Source: an uncultured Rickettsiaceae bacterium (GTDB lineage: Bacteria; Pseudomonadota; Alphaproteobacteria; Rickettsiales; Rickettsiaceae). Taken from it: a DNA stretch of 27,270 nt. The stretch is taken from positions 1 through 27,270 of the forward strand of contig CAJQOE010000102.1 of assembly GCA_905479885.1 (NCBI GenBank), given 5' to 3'. Shown piece after piece: positions 8,487-15,172 of this stretch. Position 1 is the first letter of the stretch. The number at the start of each line of letters is the position of its first letter. Under the pieces are notes generated by a model. It did no database searches, was not told the origin of the DNA, and saw nothing but the letters and a program-made list of their open reading frames with translations. The position numbers and the translations under genes were made by a program.

Positions 8487-8711
8487 TTAAGTAAAAATCA
8501 GTAACATTGCTATTACAAACGAAAAAAGCCCCATTGCTTCAGCAAGCCCTGCACCAATAAAAGCCATTCTTTGCAACTGATCACTTGCTGACGGATTGCG
8601 TGCAATAGCGTTTAGCAAAGAGCCAAAAATATTACCTACTCCAATTGCCGCTCCAAGCATACCAAATGCCATAAGACCAGCGCCAATAAATTTAAAAGCC
8701 ATTGCTTCCAT
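8487..8711 (-). CDS. atpE: ATP synthase F0 subunit c
   Basis: Proteolipid that forms the rotating c-ring. The 74 residues make two membrane helices joined by the polar loop ARNPSA (37-42). The proton-carrying carboxylate is Glu58 in GAGLAEAMGLFSFVIAMLLIF, and the first helix has the Gly/Ala-rich stretch GMLGAAIGVG. The residues after Glu58 (Ala, Met) do not suggest sodium coupling. Length and sequence are very close to Rickettsia AtpE as I remember it. A GGAG Shine-Dalgarno (8720-8723) sits 8 nt before the ATG, behind an AT-rich 12-bp tandem repeat, which may raise translation of this high-copy subunit. Confidence 0.98.
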   Translation of the reverse strand: MEAMAFKFIGAGLMAFGMLGAAIGVGNIFGSLLNAIARNPSASDQLQRMAFIGAGLAEAMGLFSFVIAMLLIFT

Positions 8712-8722
8712 AATCTAATCTC

Positions 8723-8746
8723 CATTAAAATTAACATTAAAATTAC
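8723..8746 (-). repeat. 12-bp AT-rich tandem repeat before the atpE ribosome binding site
   Basis: Two adjacent copies of a 12-mer, CATTAAAATTAA (8723-8734) and CATTAAAATTAC (8735-8746) on the plus strand, sit just upstream of the atpE GGAG. In the atpE message they read as U- and A-rich, unstructured sequence. This resembles in position and composition the translation enhancer before E. coli atpE. That analogy is inference. Confidence 0.5.
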
Positions 8747-8796
8747 GAGTCACTTATAAGCACCATCATCCCCGGCACGCTAAAAATGCTCAACCC

Positions 8797-8827
8797 AAAT
8801 TTACACTAAAAAATTTAGTGTAAATTT
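8797..8827 (-). promoter_or_regulatory. Perfect 14-bp hairpin at the atpB stop codon
   Basis: AAATTTACACTAAA (8797-8810) and TTTAGTGTAAATTT (8814-8827) are exact inverse complements around a 3-nt loop. The right arm covers the atpB stop codon (8815-8817). No T-run follows in the leftward direction, so it looks more like an intercistronic RNA-processing or stability hairpin than a terminator. It lies 86 nt from the atpE start. Confidence 0.6.
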
Positions 8828-9543
8828 ACTGCATCGTTTAAATACACACAGGATAATATAGCAAATATATAAGCCTGCAAGATCGCCACGAATATTTCAA
8901 AACCAATTAGAATAACTATAAAAGGTATGGGTAAAAATTTCAAGTATATAGCCATAGATACCACAAATCCCGCCATAACCTTTAATAGCACATGCCCTGC
9001 CACCATATTTGCCGCCAAACGCAAAGACAGGCTAACCGGACGCGCCAAATATGCAAATAACTCAATAACCACCATTAATGGCGCTAGCCACCAAGGTGTA
9101 CCTTTTGGCAAAAACAATGAGAAGAATTTTAAACCATGTAAGTATAAGCCAAGCAATGTCACCAACAGAAATATCATCATAGCAATAGCAAACGTAATAG
9201 ATATGTGACTAGTTACAGTGAATCCATAAGGAATCATACCAAATAAATTACATGTAAGAATAAACATAAACAAAGTGAAAATTAATGGCACAAATTTCTT
9301 ACCGCCTTCCCCAACGTTTTGTTCCAGCATATTTAAAATCATGCCATATAAAATTTCTCCACTTAGCTGTAAACGCGTTGGTATCAAGCGCTTACCTTTA
9401 AATGCTATTGTGAAATACAGCACAACAAAAAAACCAGACAATATCATAAATAAAGACGAGTTCGTTATACTAGCATTGTAACCAAACAACTCTATATCGA
9501 TGATTTCTTTTATTTTAAACTGCTCTAAGGGACTATGTGCCAT
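8815..9543 (-). CDS. atpB: ATP synthase F0 subunit a
   Basis: Membrane subunit a, which provides the two proton half-channels against the c-ring. I choose the ATG at 9543, giving 242 residues starting MAHSPLEQFKIKEIIDIEL. This is the usual length and amino end for Rickettsiales, whereas a longer frame would need a TTG at 9594. The key helix SLSLRLAANMVAGHVLL contains the essential Arg. Five to six hydrophobic helices are visible, and the last (FEIFVAILQAYIFAILSCVYLNDAV) has the conserved Gln-Ala-Tyr. The start overlaps the end of atpI by 11 nt. A 103-nt gap with a strong hairpin separates it from atpE. Confidence 0.96.
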   Translation of the reverse strand: MAHSPLEQFKIKEIIDIELFGYNASITNSSLFMILSGFFVVLYFTIAFKGKRLIPTRLQLSGEILYGMILNMLEQNVGEGGKKFVPLIFTLFMFILTCNLFGMIPYGFTVTSHISITFAIAMMIFLLVTLLGLYLHGLKFFSLFLPKGTPWWLAPLMVVIELFAYLARPVSLSLRLAANMVAGHVLLKVMAGFVVSMAIYLKFLPIPFIVILIGFEIFVAILQAYIFAILSCVYLNDAVNLH

Positions 9544-9811
9544 TGTTTTTGATATATTTATTCCAGATCGACTTAAACGCCGCGACCATTGCAAGTATAA
9601 GACAAATTATAAGGAATAGTGGTTTAGAATCAAACAAATTATCAAAAAACAACCCTATTATTAAACCAACTATCGTTCCCGCAACTAACTCTATAGCAAT
9701 ATTAAAAGCTTGATTACCGCTTGATACTTGCTTTGTAGTAACTTTTTTTGTCTTATTTGTCGTATATTTATCTATTCTCTTTTGAATGTCTGAATGCTTT
9801 TTAAGATCCAT
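9533..9811 (-). CDS. atpI: ATP synthase protein I (AtpI-like)
   Basis: Small assembly factor encoded first in many atp operons; in other bacteria AtpI helps c-ring assembly or ion supply. The 92 residues have a charged amino-terminal part (Lys-rich to about 30) and two membrane helices (about 38-58 and 64-80) separated by DNLFDSKP, the layout of the F1F0-ATPase gene-1 family. It overlaps the DsbA-like lipoprotein gene by 11 nt upstream and atpB by 11 nt downstream. Family assignment rests on topology, motif GTIVGLIIGLFFD and position. Confidence 0.85.
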   Translation of the reverse strand: MDLKKHSDIQKRIDKYTTNKTKKVTTKQVSSGNQAFNIAIELVAGTIVGLIIGLFFDNLFDSKPLFLIICLILAMVAAFKSIWNKYIKNNGT

Positions 9812-10553
9812 CTAGAGCTGCCTCTATTGCTTTTGAAAGCTCTTCTACGGTATATGGATTGATAAATTGCTTACCATTAATGAAAAAACTTGGAGTGCCA
9901 ATAAAGCGCGGCTCTTTTGCTACAAGCTTAGTATTTTCAATTAATATTGCCACCATAAATTCATCGTTTAAACAAGCCGCGTATTTTTCAGGAGCAATCC
10001 CACCAAGACCAGCAATATTTGTTAGCACTTCTCTATAATTTTTGTTAAAAGCCCAATTATCCTGTTGCTCTAAAAGAACATGCATAAATTTAATATAATT
10101 ATCCTTATCACCAACACAACGAGCCAAAATCGTCGCATCTAAATCCTGTTTATTACCTATAAATTCACGCATTACATAAGCAATTTTTCCAGTATCTATA
10201 TATTTTTTCTGTATTTCTGGAAAGGTTCTTTTATGATAACTAACGCAATGCGGACAGGTTGGAGAAAAATACTCAACTAATACTACAGAAGCCTCTTTAT
10301 CACCAAATACTATATCATCTGGTTCTATGGTATAACCACGCACATGTTTAGCAGCCTCTTCTTTTTCTGCGCCCATTGTTTCTTTGTTTATTTCGGATTT
10401 TTTTGCAACGTCTTCTTTGCAGTCTTCAAGCTTTTTACTATATTCATTTATTTGCTCTTGCGCCAAAGACTCTGGCTCTGTCTTGTCACCACAAGCTATA
10501 AGACCTAAACCAAGTAATACCAAAATCAAAGTTTTTTTAAACATATTTATCAT
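9801..10553 (-). CDS. DsbA-like thiol-disulfide oxidoreductase lipoprotein
   Basis: Periplasmic thioredoxin-fold oxidoreductase tethered as a lipoprotein. The signal peptide ends in a lipobox LIAC with Cys21 as the likely acylated residue. A charged helical spacer (25-70) precedes the DsbA-type domain, which has the catalytic CPHC at residues 100-103 (FSPTCPHCVSYH) and the cis-Pro loop GTPSFFINGK with Pro221. It resembles the putative protein-disulfide oxidoreductases of Rickettsia. An AAGG motif 4 nt before the ATG supports this start over Met4. The stop overlaps atpI by 11 nt, so it appears to head the F0 operon. Its substrate is unknown; envelope or cytochrome thiols are possible. Confidence 0.88.
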   Translation of the reverse strand: MINMFKKTLILVLLGLGLIACGDKTEPESLAQEQINEYSKKLEDCKEDVAKKSEINKETMGAEKEEAAKHVRGYTIEPDDIVFGDKEASVVLVEYFSPTCPHCVSYHKRTFPEIQKKYIDTGKIAYVMREFIGNKQDLDATILARCVGDKDNYIKFMHVLLEQQDNWAFNKNYREVLTNIAGLGGIAPEKYAACLNDEFMVAILIENTKLVAKEPRFIGTPSFFINGKQFINPYTVEELSKAIEAALDGS

Positions 10554-10622
10554 TAAACCTTATACTCTATAAATTCCTAACTATTTCTAGCACAAGCAAA
10601 CCCACAAGGTAACATAATTTTT

Positions 10623-10650
10623 ATCTTAGCAATAAATTTTATAGAATCAA
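10623..10650 (-). promoter_or_regulatory. Promoter candidate for the dsbA-like/atp operon
   Basis: On the minus strand TTGATT (10645-10650), a 16-nt spacer and TAAGAT (10623-10628) preceded by TGC give a moderate sigma70 match with an extended -10. It is 70 nt upstream of the start codon. Confidence 0.35.
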
Positions 10651-10704
10651 TTTGTCTTTTCTGCGCCTATTCCTTAAATCATTAAAACAATTACTTGCCC
10701 ATTA

Positions 10705-10716
10705 GGGGGGAGGAGG
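10705..10716 (+). other. G-rich polypurine tract containing AGGAGG
   Basis: GGGGGGAGGAGG stands out in a very AT-rich background. It includes a perfect Shine-Dalgarno (AGGAGG, 10711-10716), but no ATG, GTG or TTG follows at a usable distance. The reading frame of the downstream gene is open from 10706, and an ATT (10721) or ATA (10724) falls where a start codon would be expected. Confidence 0.5.
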
Positions 10717-10757
10717 TAATATTATATACGCACATAAACACAAACCTAAACACAGCT

Positions 10758-10797
10758 TTTGCTATGAAAATAACATATTTGCTATGAAAATAACATA
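10758..10797 (+). repeat. 20-bp tandem duplication in the leader of the 665-residue gene
   Basis: The 20-mer TTTGCTATGAAAATAACATA occurs twice head to tail (10758-10777 and 10778-10797). Each copy contains an ATG. The first starts a 7-codon frame (MKITYLL) and the second is in frame with the long gene. A likely recent slippage duplication. Confidence 0.85.
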
Positions 10798-10807
10798 TAA
10801 GGCCATT

Positions 10808-12805
10808 ATGGCTATCAAAACATTACTTACCACTCCACTTGGGCAAGAAACTTATCAACTAGATCTCCCCCCCTTTGTAAGCGAGGGTGGGACTCGAGAA
10901 GAAGGAGTGCAACTAGCAAGCTTATTGCTAAAAAATATCCATGTGCTTGAAATGCAAAATATGGGTTTTATCCCGGAAAATGTAACGGCCGTAAACAGAC
11001 TGCTAGAGGAAAATTTTGATGAATTATATACTACCGAACTCGCTGGCGCTATATTCAAAGAAAAGCATGTATTCCATACAACAAAAGGGCTAAATGAAGA
11101 ACATTTAAATCAATATTTAAACGGTAGAGAAATTGTCTTAACTGATATAATCAGTAATCCAGCAACGTTCCGCTATCCAGAGAATGTTCCATTCTTAACC
11201 ACAATGTGCAAGCACCTTAATTTAGCTCATAAAGATGTGCTAAGAGAAATAATGCCAATATACCAATATATTTCCAAATTCTATCAAACTGGTGATATTA
11301 ATTGGCATATTAATTCTTTATTTTTAGCAACCTATTTTGACAACACCAAAGATGCCATTGATTACCTTGCACAAAGTGATTTTACATCTTCCAAGACTAT
11401 TGATGAAAATATATTCCCTTATATAACTGGCAATTTATCTATCCTTGGGTTGCCCGCAGAAAAAATGCAAGCTTGGTACAAACTAAATGCACGCTTTGGT
11501 AAAAAATCTATAGAGTGTTTTTCCATGGCTAACAAAATCGATGAAATTTACGATGTTACAGAACTATTAAAACCAGAATCATCTGAGGTATTTATCTTAG
11601 CAACATTACAAAGGTTAGCTTATCAAGTAACTTTCGTTCGCGCTGAAGAATCTACAGAAATAGCAGTTCTAGCTATGGAATATCAACTCGACGAGCGACT
11701 ATTTAATAAGATTTTAGATGAGGCATTGCCTAAAAGGAAAATAAAAGATAATTTACCTGATTTTGAATTTGAATTCGAAGTTGATGCGAACTCATATAGA
11801 TTCAGCAAGCTCGCATGCGGTGACCCAAGGGCACTATTTTTAGCGCCAATAATCACTAGCTATTCTGAAGAAGCGTCACGTGGTTATGATTTTGCTATAG
11901 GTGAAGATGGAGAACTTTTTTCAATAAATGCTTTTACAAATGAAAATGCTAATTTTTATATAGTGACAAATGAAATTGGTAATATAATATTTGCTTTTTA
12001 TGCCTGGCTTGGAATTGACAAAAATGGTCATGATATAATGGTTCTGGATCATAACAACCACCCTTTTTCTTATGTCTTTTTTCAAACAGATATAATAAAA
12101 AATATATTTGATCAAGTAGCGCTCTCTAACATAGAAAAACTCTATCTAAGAAGTAATATATATTGCTTATCAGGAACTAGCAAGATTACTCCTAAGCAAG
12201 CAGAGCTTGTTAACTCAGAATTTACCGATAATTTTTCTGAAATCACCGCTCAACTTATAGAATCTCAACAACGGCAAATTTACACTTACACACCCGAGGA
12301 GCCAAAACTTTCTGATGATTACACAAGCTATAAAAACTTTCATACTGAACTTAATTTAGAATGGGCAAAAATGCATTTTTATAAATTATTACAGCAAACC
12401 ACAAAGCATGGCTTTAGCTTTATATTAGACTTACCATTGCGTTGTTTGGTAGAGGAAGGAATTTATACAGTAGACGATATTAATGAAAGTTTTAATACAC
12501 ACACATTTCCATTTCCTTATCAGAGCAATTATAGTTTTTGTACAGAATATAAACAGGGCATTAAAAACTTTATCACCCTTGCCAAAAGAGGCAAAATCGA
12601 ATTCTCAGATAGTTGGAAAGCCATACAAATTCTGAATAACCATGACTTAGACATATCAACAAGCTGGGAATCTTTACAAAAATCATCATCTATTTTACCA
12701 CAGCCATTCATATGTACACCTGGTATTGACATGGAAAAACTAATAGAGTCCTCGTTAGCCGGAGAAGATTATTCTACAGAACTAGATGCATATTGTAATG
12801 ATTAA
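10808..12805 (+). CDS. Unrecognised 665-residue protein
   Basis: I do not recognise this protein. I choose the ATG at 10808 (MAIKTLLTTPLGQETYQLDL) because AAGG lies 5 nt upstream (10799-10802). The alternative ATG at 10784 sits inside the 20-bp duplication with no Shine-Dalgarno and would add 8 residues. It is soluble-looking, acidic and mostly helical, with no signal peptide or membrane segment. A middle part (about residues 310-445) has alternating strands and helices, including NFYIVTNEIGNIIFAFYAWLGI then IMVLD, that faintly recalls a GNAT acetyltransferase core; this is a guess. The carboxyl end is acidic (SSLAGEDYSTELDAYCND), which occurs in some secreted effectors but is not diagnostic. 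It stands alone on the plus strand between leftward operons and is probably lineage-specific. Confidence 0.8.
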   Translation: MAIKTLLTTPLGQETYQLDLPPFVSEGGTREEGVQLASLLLKNIHVLEMQNMGFIPENVTAVNRLLEENFDELYTTELAGAIFKEKHVFHTTKGLNEEHLNQYLNGREIVLTDIISNPATFRYPENVPFLTTMCKHLNLAHKDVLREIMPIYQYISKFYQTGDINWHINSLFLATYFDNTKDAIDYLAQSDFTSSKTIDENIFPYITGNLSILGLPAEKMQAWYKLNARFGKKSIECFSMANKIDEIYDVTELLKPESSEVFILATLQRLAYQVTFVRAEESTEIAVLAMEYQLDERLFNKILDEALPKRKIKDNLPDFEFEFEVDANSYRFSKLACGDPRALFLAPIITSYSEEASRGYDFAIGEDGELFSINAFTNENANFYIVTNEIGNIIFAFYAWLGIDKNGHDIMVLDHNNHPFSYVFFQTDIIKNIFDQVALSNIEKLYLRSNIYCLSGTSKITPKQAELVNSEFTDNFSEITAQLIESQQRQIYTYTPEEPKLSDDYTSYKNFHTELNLEWAKMHFYKLLQQTTKHGFSFILDLPLRCLVEEGIYTVDDINESFNTHTFPFPYQSNYSFCTEYKQGIKNFITLAKRGKIEFSDSWKAIQILNNHDLDISTSWESLQKSSSILPQPFICTPGIDMEKLIESSLAGEDYSTELDAYCND

Positions 12806-12821
12806 CGTTACCTGATACAAT
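12793..12821 (+). promoter_or_regulatory. Promoter candidate for the small lipoprotein
   Basis: TTGTAA (12793-12798), a 17-nt spacer and TACAAT (12816-12821) with an extended TGA before the -10. It overlaps the end of the preceding gene and gives a leader of about 45 nt that includes the ribosome binding site. Confidence 0.45.
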
Positions 12822-12871
12822 CATCGCATGTTGTGATGAACAATATTATTAATTATATTAGGTAATCTCTT

Positions 12872-13078
12872 ATGTCTAAGATTGTAAAATTATTTGCCTT
12901 GTCTCTTTTGTTAGCCGGTTGCAACAGCATGTATGGTGATGGTACAAGCAAAGTAAAAAAGAATCATGGTGCTGATGCTCATACTGCAAAACACGTAACA
13001 AATCACGTTGATCATGTAACAAAAAGTGTTGCAGCTAGCGCTTCTGCTACAACTACTTTAGCAAAACAACTACCATAA
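12872..13078 (+). CDS. Small His-rich lipoprotein
   Basis: A 68-residue predicted lipoprotein with signal peptide MSKIVKLFALSLLLAGC, lipobox LLAGC and acylated Cys17. The mature 52 residues start NSMYGDGTSK and contain six His within residues 32-48 (NHGADAHTAKHVTNHVDH), then a Ser/Ala/Thr-rich helix-prone tail ending AKQLP. An AGG (12860-12862) lies 9 nt before the ATG. The hydrophobic spacing in HVTNHVDHVTKSVAASASATTTLAKQL could form a short coiled coil as in Lpp, or the His cluster could bind metal; neither can be shown here. Not recognised as a named family. Convergent with lpxI across a long dyad. Confidence 0.7.
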   Translation: MSKIVKLFALSLLLAGCNSMYGDGTSKVKKNHGADAHTAKHVTNHVDHVTKSVAASASATTTLAKQLP

Positions 13079-13088
13079 TCTAAAATTG

Positions 13089-13141
13089 TTTTTAAAGGTT
13101 CTAGGTTTTAAATTAATTTACTAATCTAGAACTTTTAAAAA
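13089..13141. terminator. 16-bp dyad between convergent lipoprotein gene and lpxI
   Basis: TTTTTAAAGGTTCTAG (13089-13104) pairs with CTAGAACTTTTAAAAA (13126-13141) over 16 bp with one G-T pair and a 21-nt loop. The right arm covers the last codons of lpxI. It lies between two converging genes and is a probable shared terminator, although the runs of T are inside the stem rather than after it. Confidence 0.55.
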
Positions 13142-13927
13142 TAACCCATTATCATCAAGAAGGCGCATTGTTTCTTCTGGCTTAACAACAATTACACTTT
13201 CCTTTTCAATAGCAACACCATTAAAACCATGCTTTGCCAAGAAAAATATAGTGTCTGGGCCAATAACTGGCACGTCAAGGCGCATATCTTGGGTAGCTTT
13301 TGACATTTTCACAAGCACACCACCTTTTGCCGCACGCCGTAGAATTTCACAACGACGAATTAAATTATCTGTACCTTCTGCCGCCTCAATACCAACAACA
13401 TAACCATCACAAACTATAACAGACTGCCCCACATCCAGGGCGCCTAAAGATGCAATAACTTGTTTGCCTATTTCTATATCGGTTTTATCTTGCGCAGAAG
13501 GTGACTTAGTGCTAGCTATCTCTAAATTATACTTACCTAGTTTTAAAATTTCTTGTGGAAAAACAACTTTTAAGCTTTTAGATTCAATATAATTAGAAAC
13601 TATCTTCAATATATTATCATCGCCTAATATTTTCTGCTTTAAAATTTTAGCAAGCAATAACGATCCAGAAAAATCTACTTTTAATGATTTCAAATCTGGA
13701 CGGCCTATTCCGCCAATAATGACTACGTTTTCTACCGAGTTCTCTTTAAAATACTCAATAATGCTACCAACAGCGCCCAACGCAAAATGTTTATGTGCAA
13801 AATTTGCAAAATTCGCTTTTGACTCAAGCGCCGCAATAACACAATCACCTCCAGAAGCTTTTTGTAGTTTAGCTATTTCTTCTGGCAAATCGCCATTACC
13901 AGCTATTATCCCTAATTTTGGTAACAT
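13121..13927 (-). CDS. lpxI: UDP-2,3-diacylglucosamine pyrophosphatase LpxI
   Basis: Hydrolyses UDP-2,3-diacylglucosamine to lipid X and UMP in lipid A synthesis; LpxI (DUF1009) replaces LpxH in alphaproteobacteria. I place the start at 13927 (MLPKLGIIAGNGDLPEEIA), giving 268 residues, the normal length; the longer frame from 13999 would overlap lpxA by 65 nt with a non-homologous lead. Family blocks seen are GIIAGNGDLP near the amino end, VVIIGGIGRPDLKSL, GYVVGIEAAEGTDNLIRR, GVLVKMSKATQDMRLDVPVIGPDTI and HGFNGVAIEKESVIVV. A GAGAAAA precedes the ATG. It follows lpxA by 7 nt. lpxB, the usual next gene, is absent here. Confidence 0.94.
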   Translation of the reverse strand: MLPKLGIIAGNGDLPEEIAKLQKASGGDCVIAALESKANFANFAHKHFALGAVGSIIEYFKENSVENVVIIGGIGRPDLKSLKVDFSGSLLLAKILKQKILGDDNILKIVSNYIESKSLKVVFPQEILKLGKYNLEIASTKSPSAQDKTDIEIGKQVIASLGALDVGQSVIVCDGYVVGIEAAEGTDNLIRRCEILRRAAKGGVLVKMSKATQDMRLDVPVIGPDTIFFLAKHGFNGVAIEKESVIVVKPEETMRLLDDNGLFLKVLD

Positions 13928-13934
13928 TTTTTCT

Positions 13935-14717
13935 CTATTTATAAGCACAAAAGCTACGCGCGTTATCTTTTTGTAAAAACTCCACAACTTCTTGTACAAT
14001 TTTATTGTCAGGATATTTTTGTTTGGCCAATTCTATACGCTTATTAAACACATGCTCTGAATTTTCATCAAAAATTTCCTTTATGACCTTGCTAGCTTCA
14101 AGAGATTGTTTTTTATCAAAACCCCTTCTATTCATGCCAACTAAGTTCAAACCTTCAAGATGAGCCCTGTCGCTTGTTGCCAGACCATAAGGCACCAAAT
14201 CTCGTACAACAGCCGATACACCGCCAACCATGGTATGTGGTCCTATTCGACAGAATTGCTGTACCGCAGATAAACCACCAATAATAGCAAAATCACCAAC
14301 CTCCACATGTCCAGCAAGACTTACATAATTAGCAAAAATAACGTTATTTCCAACTATACAATTATGAGCAATATGCACACCAACCATAAATAAGCAATTA
14401 TTACCAACTCTAGTAACCATATTACCTTCGGTGGTTCCATGCTGAATAGTTACATATTCTCGTATAGTATTATTTTTTCCGATAATAATTTCAGAATCTT
14501 CACCATTATACTTTAAAGTCTGCGGATAAGAAAATGATGCAAATGGATAAATTATAGTTCCTTCGCCAATTGTTACTCTGCCCTCTGTAACAATATGTGA
14601 TTTAAACTCAACATTATCACCTACAACAGCGCCATCAGCAATGATGCAATATGGGCCGATCTTAACACCCTTGCCCAGCTTTACGTCTTTACCAATAATC
14701 GCACTTTTGTGAATCAT
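13935..14717 (-). CDS. lpxA: UDP-N-acetylglucosamine acyltransferase LpxA
   Basis: First enzyme of lipid A synthesis: moves a 3-hydroxyacyl chain from acyl carrier protein to the 3-OH of UDP-GlcNAc in the cytosol. The 260 residues start MIHKSAIIGKDVKLGKGVKIGPYCII and show the left-handed beta-helix hexapeptide repeats through about residue 190. The catalytic His is His118 in VHIAHNC, matching E. coli His125. The block GGLSAVQQFCRIGPHTMVGG and the C-terminal helical region (GLNLVGMNRRGF) are typical. It lies 5 nt after fabZ and 7 nt before lpxI in one leftward unit. Confidence 0.97.
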   Translation of the reverse strand: MIHKSAIIGKDVKLGKGVKIGPYCIIADGAVVGDNVEFKSHIVTEGRVTIGEGTIIYPFASFSYPQTLKYNGEDSEIIIGKNNTIREYVTIQHGTTEGNMVTRVGNNCLFMVGVHIAHNCIVGNNVIFANYVSLAGHVEVGDFAIIGGLSAVQQFCRIGPHTMVGGVSAVVRDLVPYGLATSDRAHLEGLNLVGMNRRGFDKKQSLEASKVIKEIFDENSEHVFNKRIELAKQKYPDNKIVQEVVEFLQKDNARSFCAYK

Positions 14718-14722
14718 TATTA

Positions 14723-15172
14723 CTACCTAGATTTATCCTTTACCATTGCTGTAAAAACCGCTTCTGCTGCTACTTTAGCATCAACTTCAGCTCTGGCTTT
14801 AAACTTCCATACCGGGCCTCTATTCTGTATAATAGTTGCATACATGACCAAAGTATCCCCTGGCTCTACTATCTTTCTGAATTTAGACTCCTCAATAGAC
14901 ATAAAAAACACTTCTTTGTCCGCAGTGCTTTCCATTGATTTTGCCACAAGTACCGCAGATAGTTGTGCCATTGCTTCTATTATCAAAACACCTGGCATCA
15001 CTGGTCTAGTTGGAAAATGCCCTGTAAATTGCGGTTCGTTGGCTGTCACATTTTTTATGCCAATAATTGACTCTTTATTCTTAAGTTCCGTAACTCTATC
15101 TACTAATAAAAATGGATAGCGATGCGGAATAATTGACATTATTTCATTTATATCAATCCTTTCTTGCGTCAT
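14723..15172 (-). CDS. fabZ: 3-hydroxyacyl-[ACP] dehydratase FabZ
   Basis: Hot-dog-fold dehydratase of fatty acid elongation, acting on 3-hydroxyacyl-ACP, the same pool used by LpxA and LpxD. The 149 residues carry IIPHRYPFLLVDRV (14-27) and GHFPTRPVMPGVLIIEAMAQ (51-70) with catalytic His52 and Glu66. Length is normal. Its ATG overlaps the lpxD stop by 4 nt (ATGA), and lpxA follows at once, the conserved lpxD-fabZ-lpxA order of proteobacteria. Confidence 0.97.
   Translation of the reverse strand: MTQERIDINEIMSIIPHRYPFLLVDRVTELKNKESIIGIKNVTANEPQFTGHFPTRPVMPGVLIIEAMAQLSAVLVAKSMESTADKEVFFMSIEESKFRKIVEPGDTLVMYATIIQNRGPVWKFKARAEVDAKVAAEAVFTAMVKDKSR

Noticed and set aside
9544..9594. TTG-initiated extension of atpB
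   Set aside because: The ATG at 9543 gives the typical 242-residue protein with MAHSPLEQF; the extension is unrelated sequence inside atpI.
10758..10797. Tandem 20-mer considered as a CRISPR or iteron array
   Set aside because: Only two copies, no spacers, and the repeat overlaps start codons; a slippage duplication explains it better.
12831..12859. TTGTGA-17-TATATT as the promoter of the small lipoprotein
   Set aside because: It would put the transcription start after the likely ribosome binding site; the candidate at 12793-12821 fits better.
13928..13999. Upstream extension of lpxI
   Set aside because: It would overlap lpxA heavily, its residues do not match LpxI, and the ATG at 13927 has a better context and normal family length.
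14709..15119. A 136-codon plus-strand frame opposite fabZ
   Set aside because: It is antisense to intact fabZ, has no Shine-Dalgarno and no recognisable composition.
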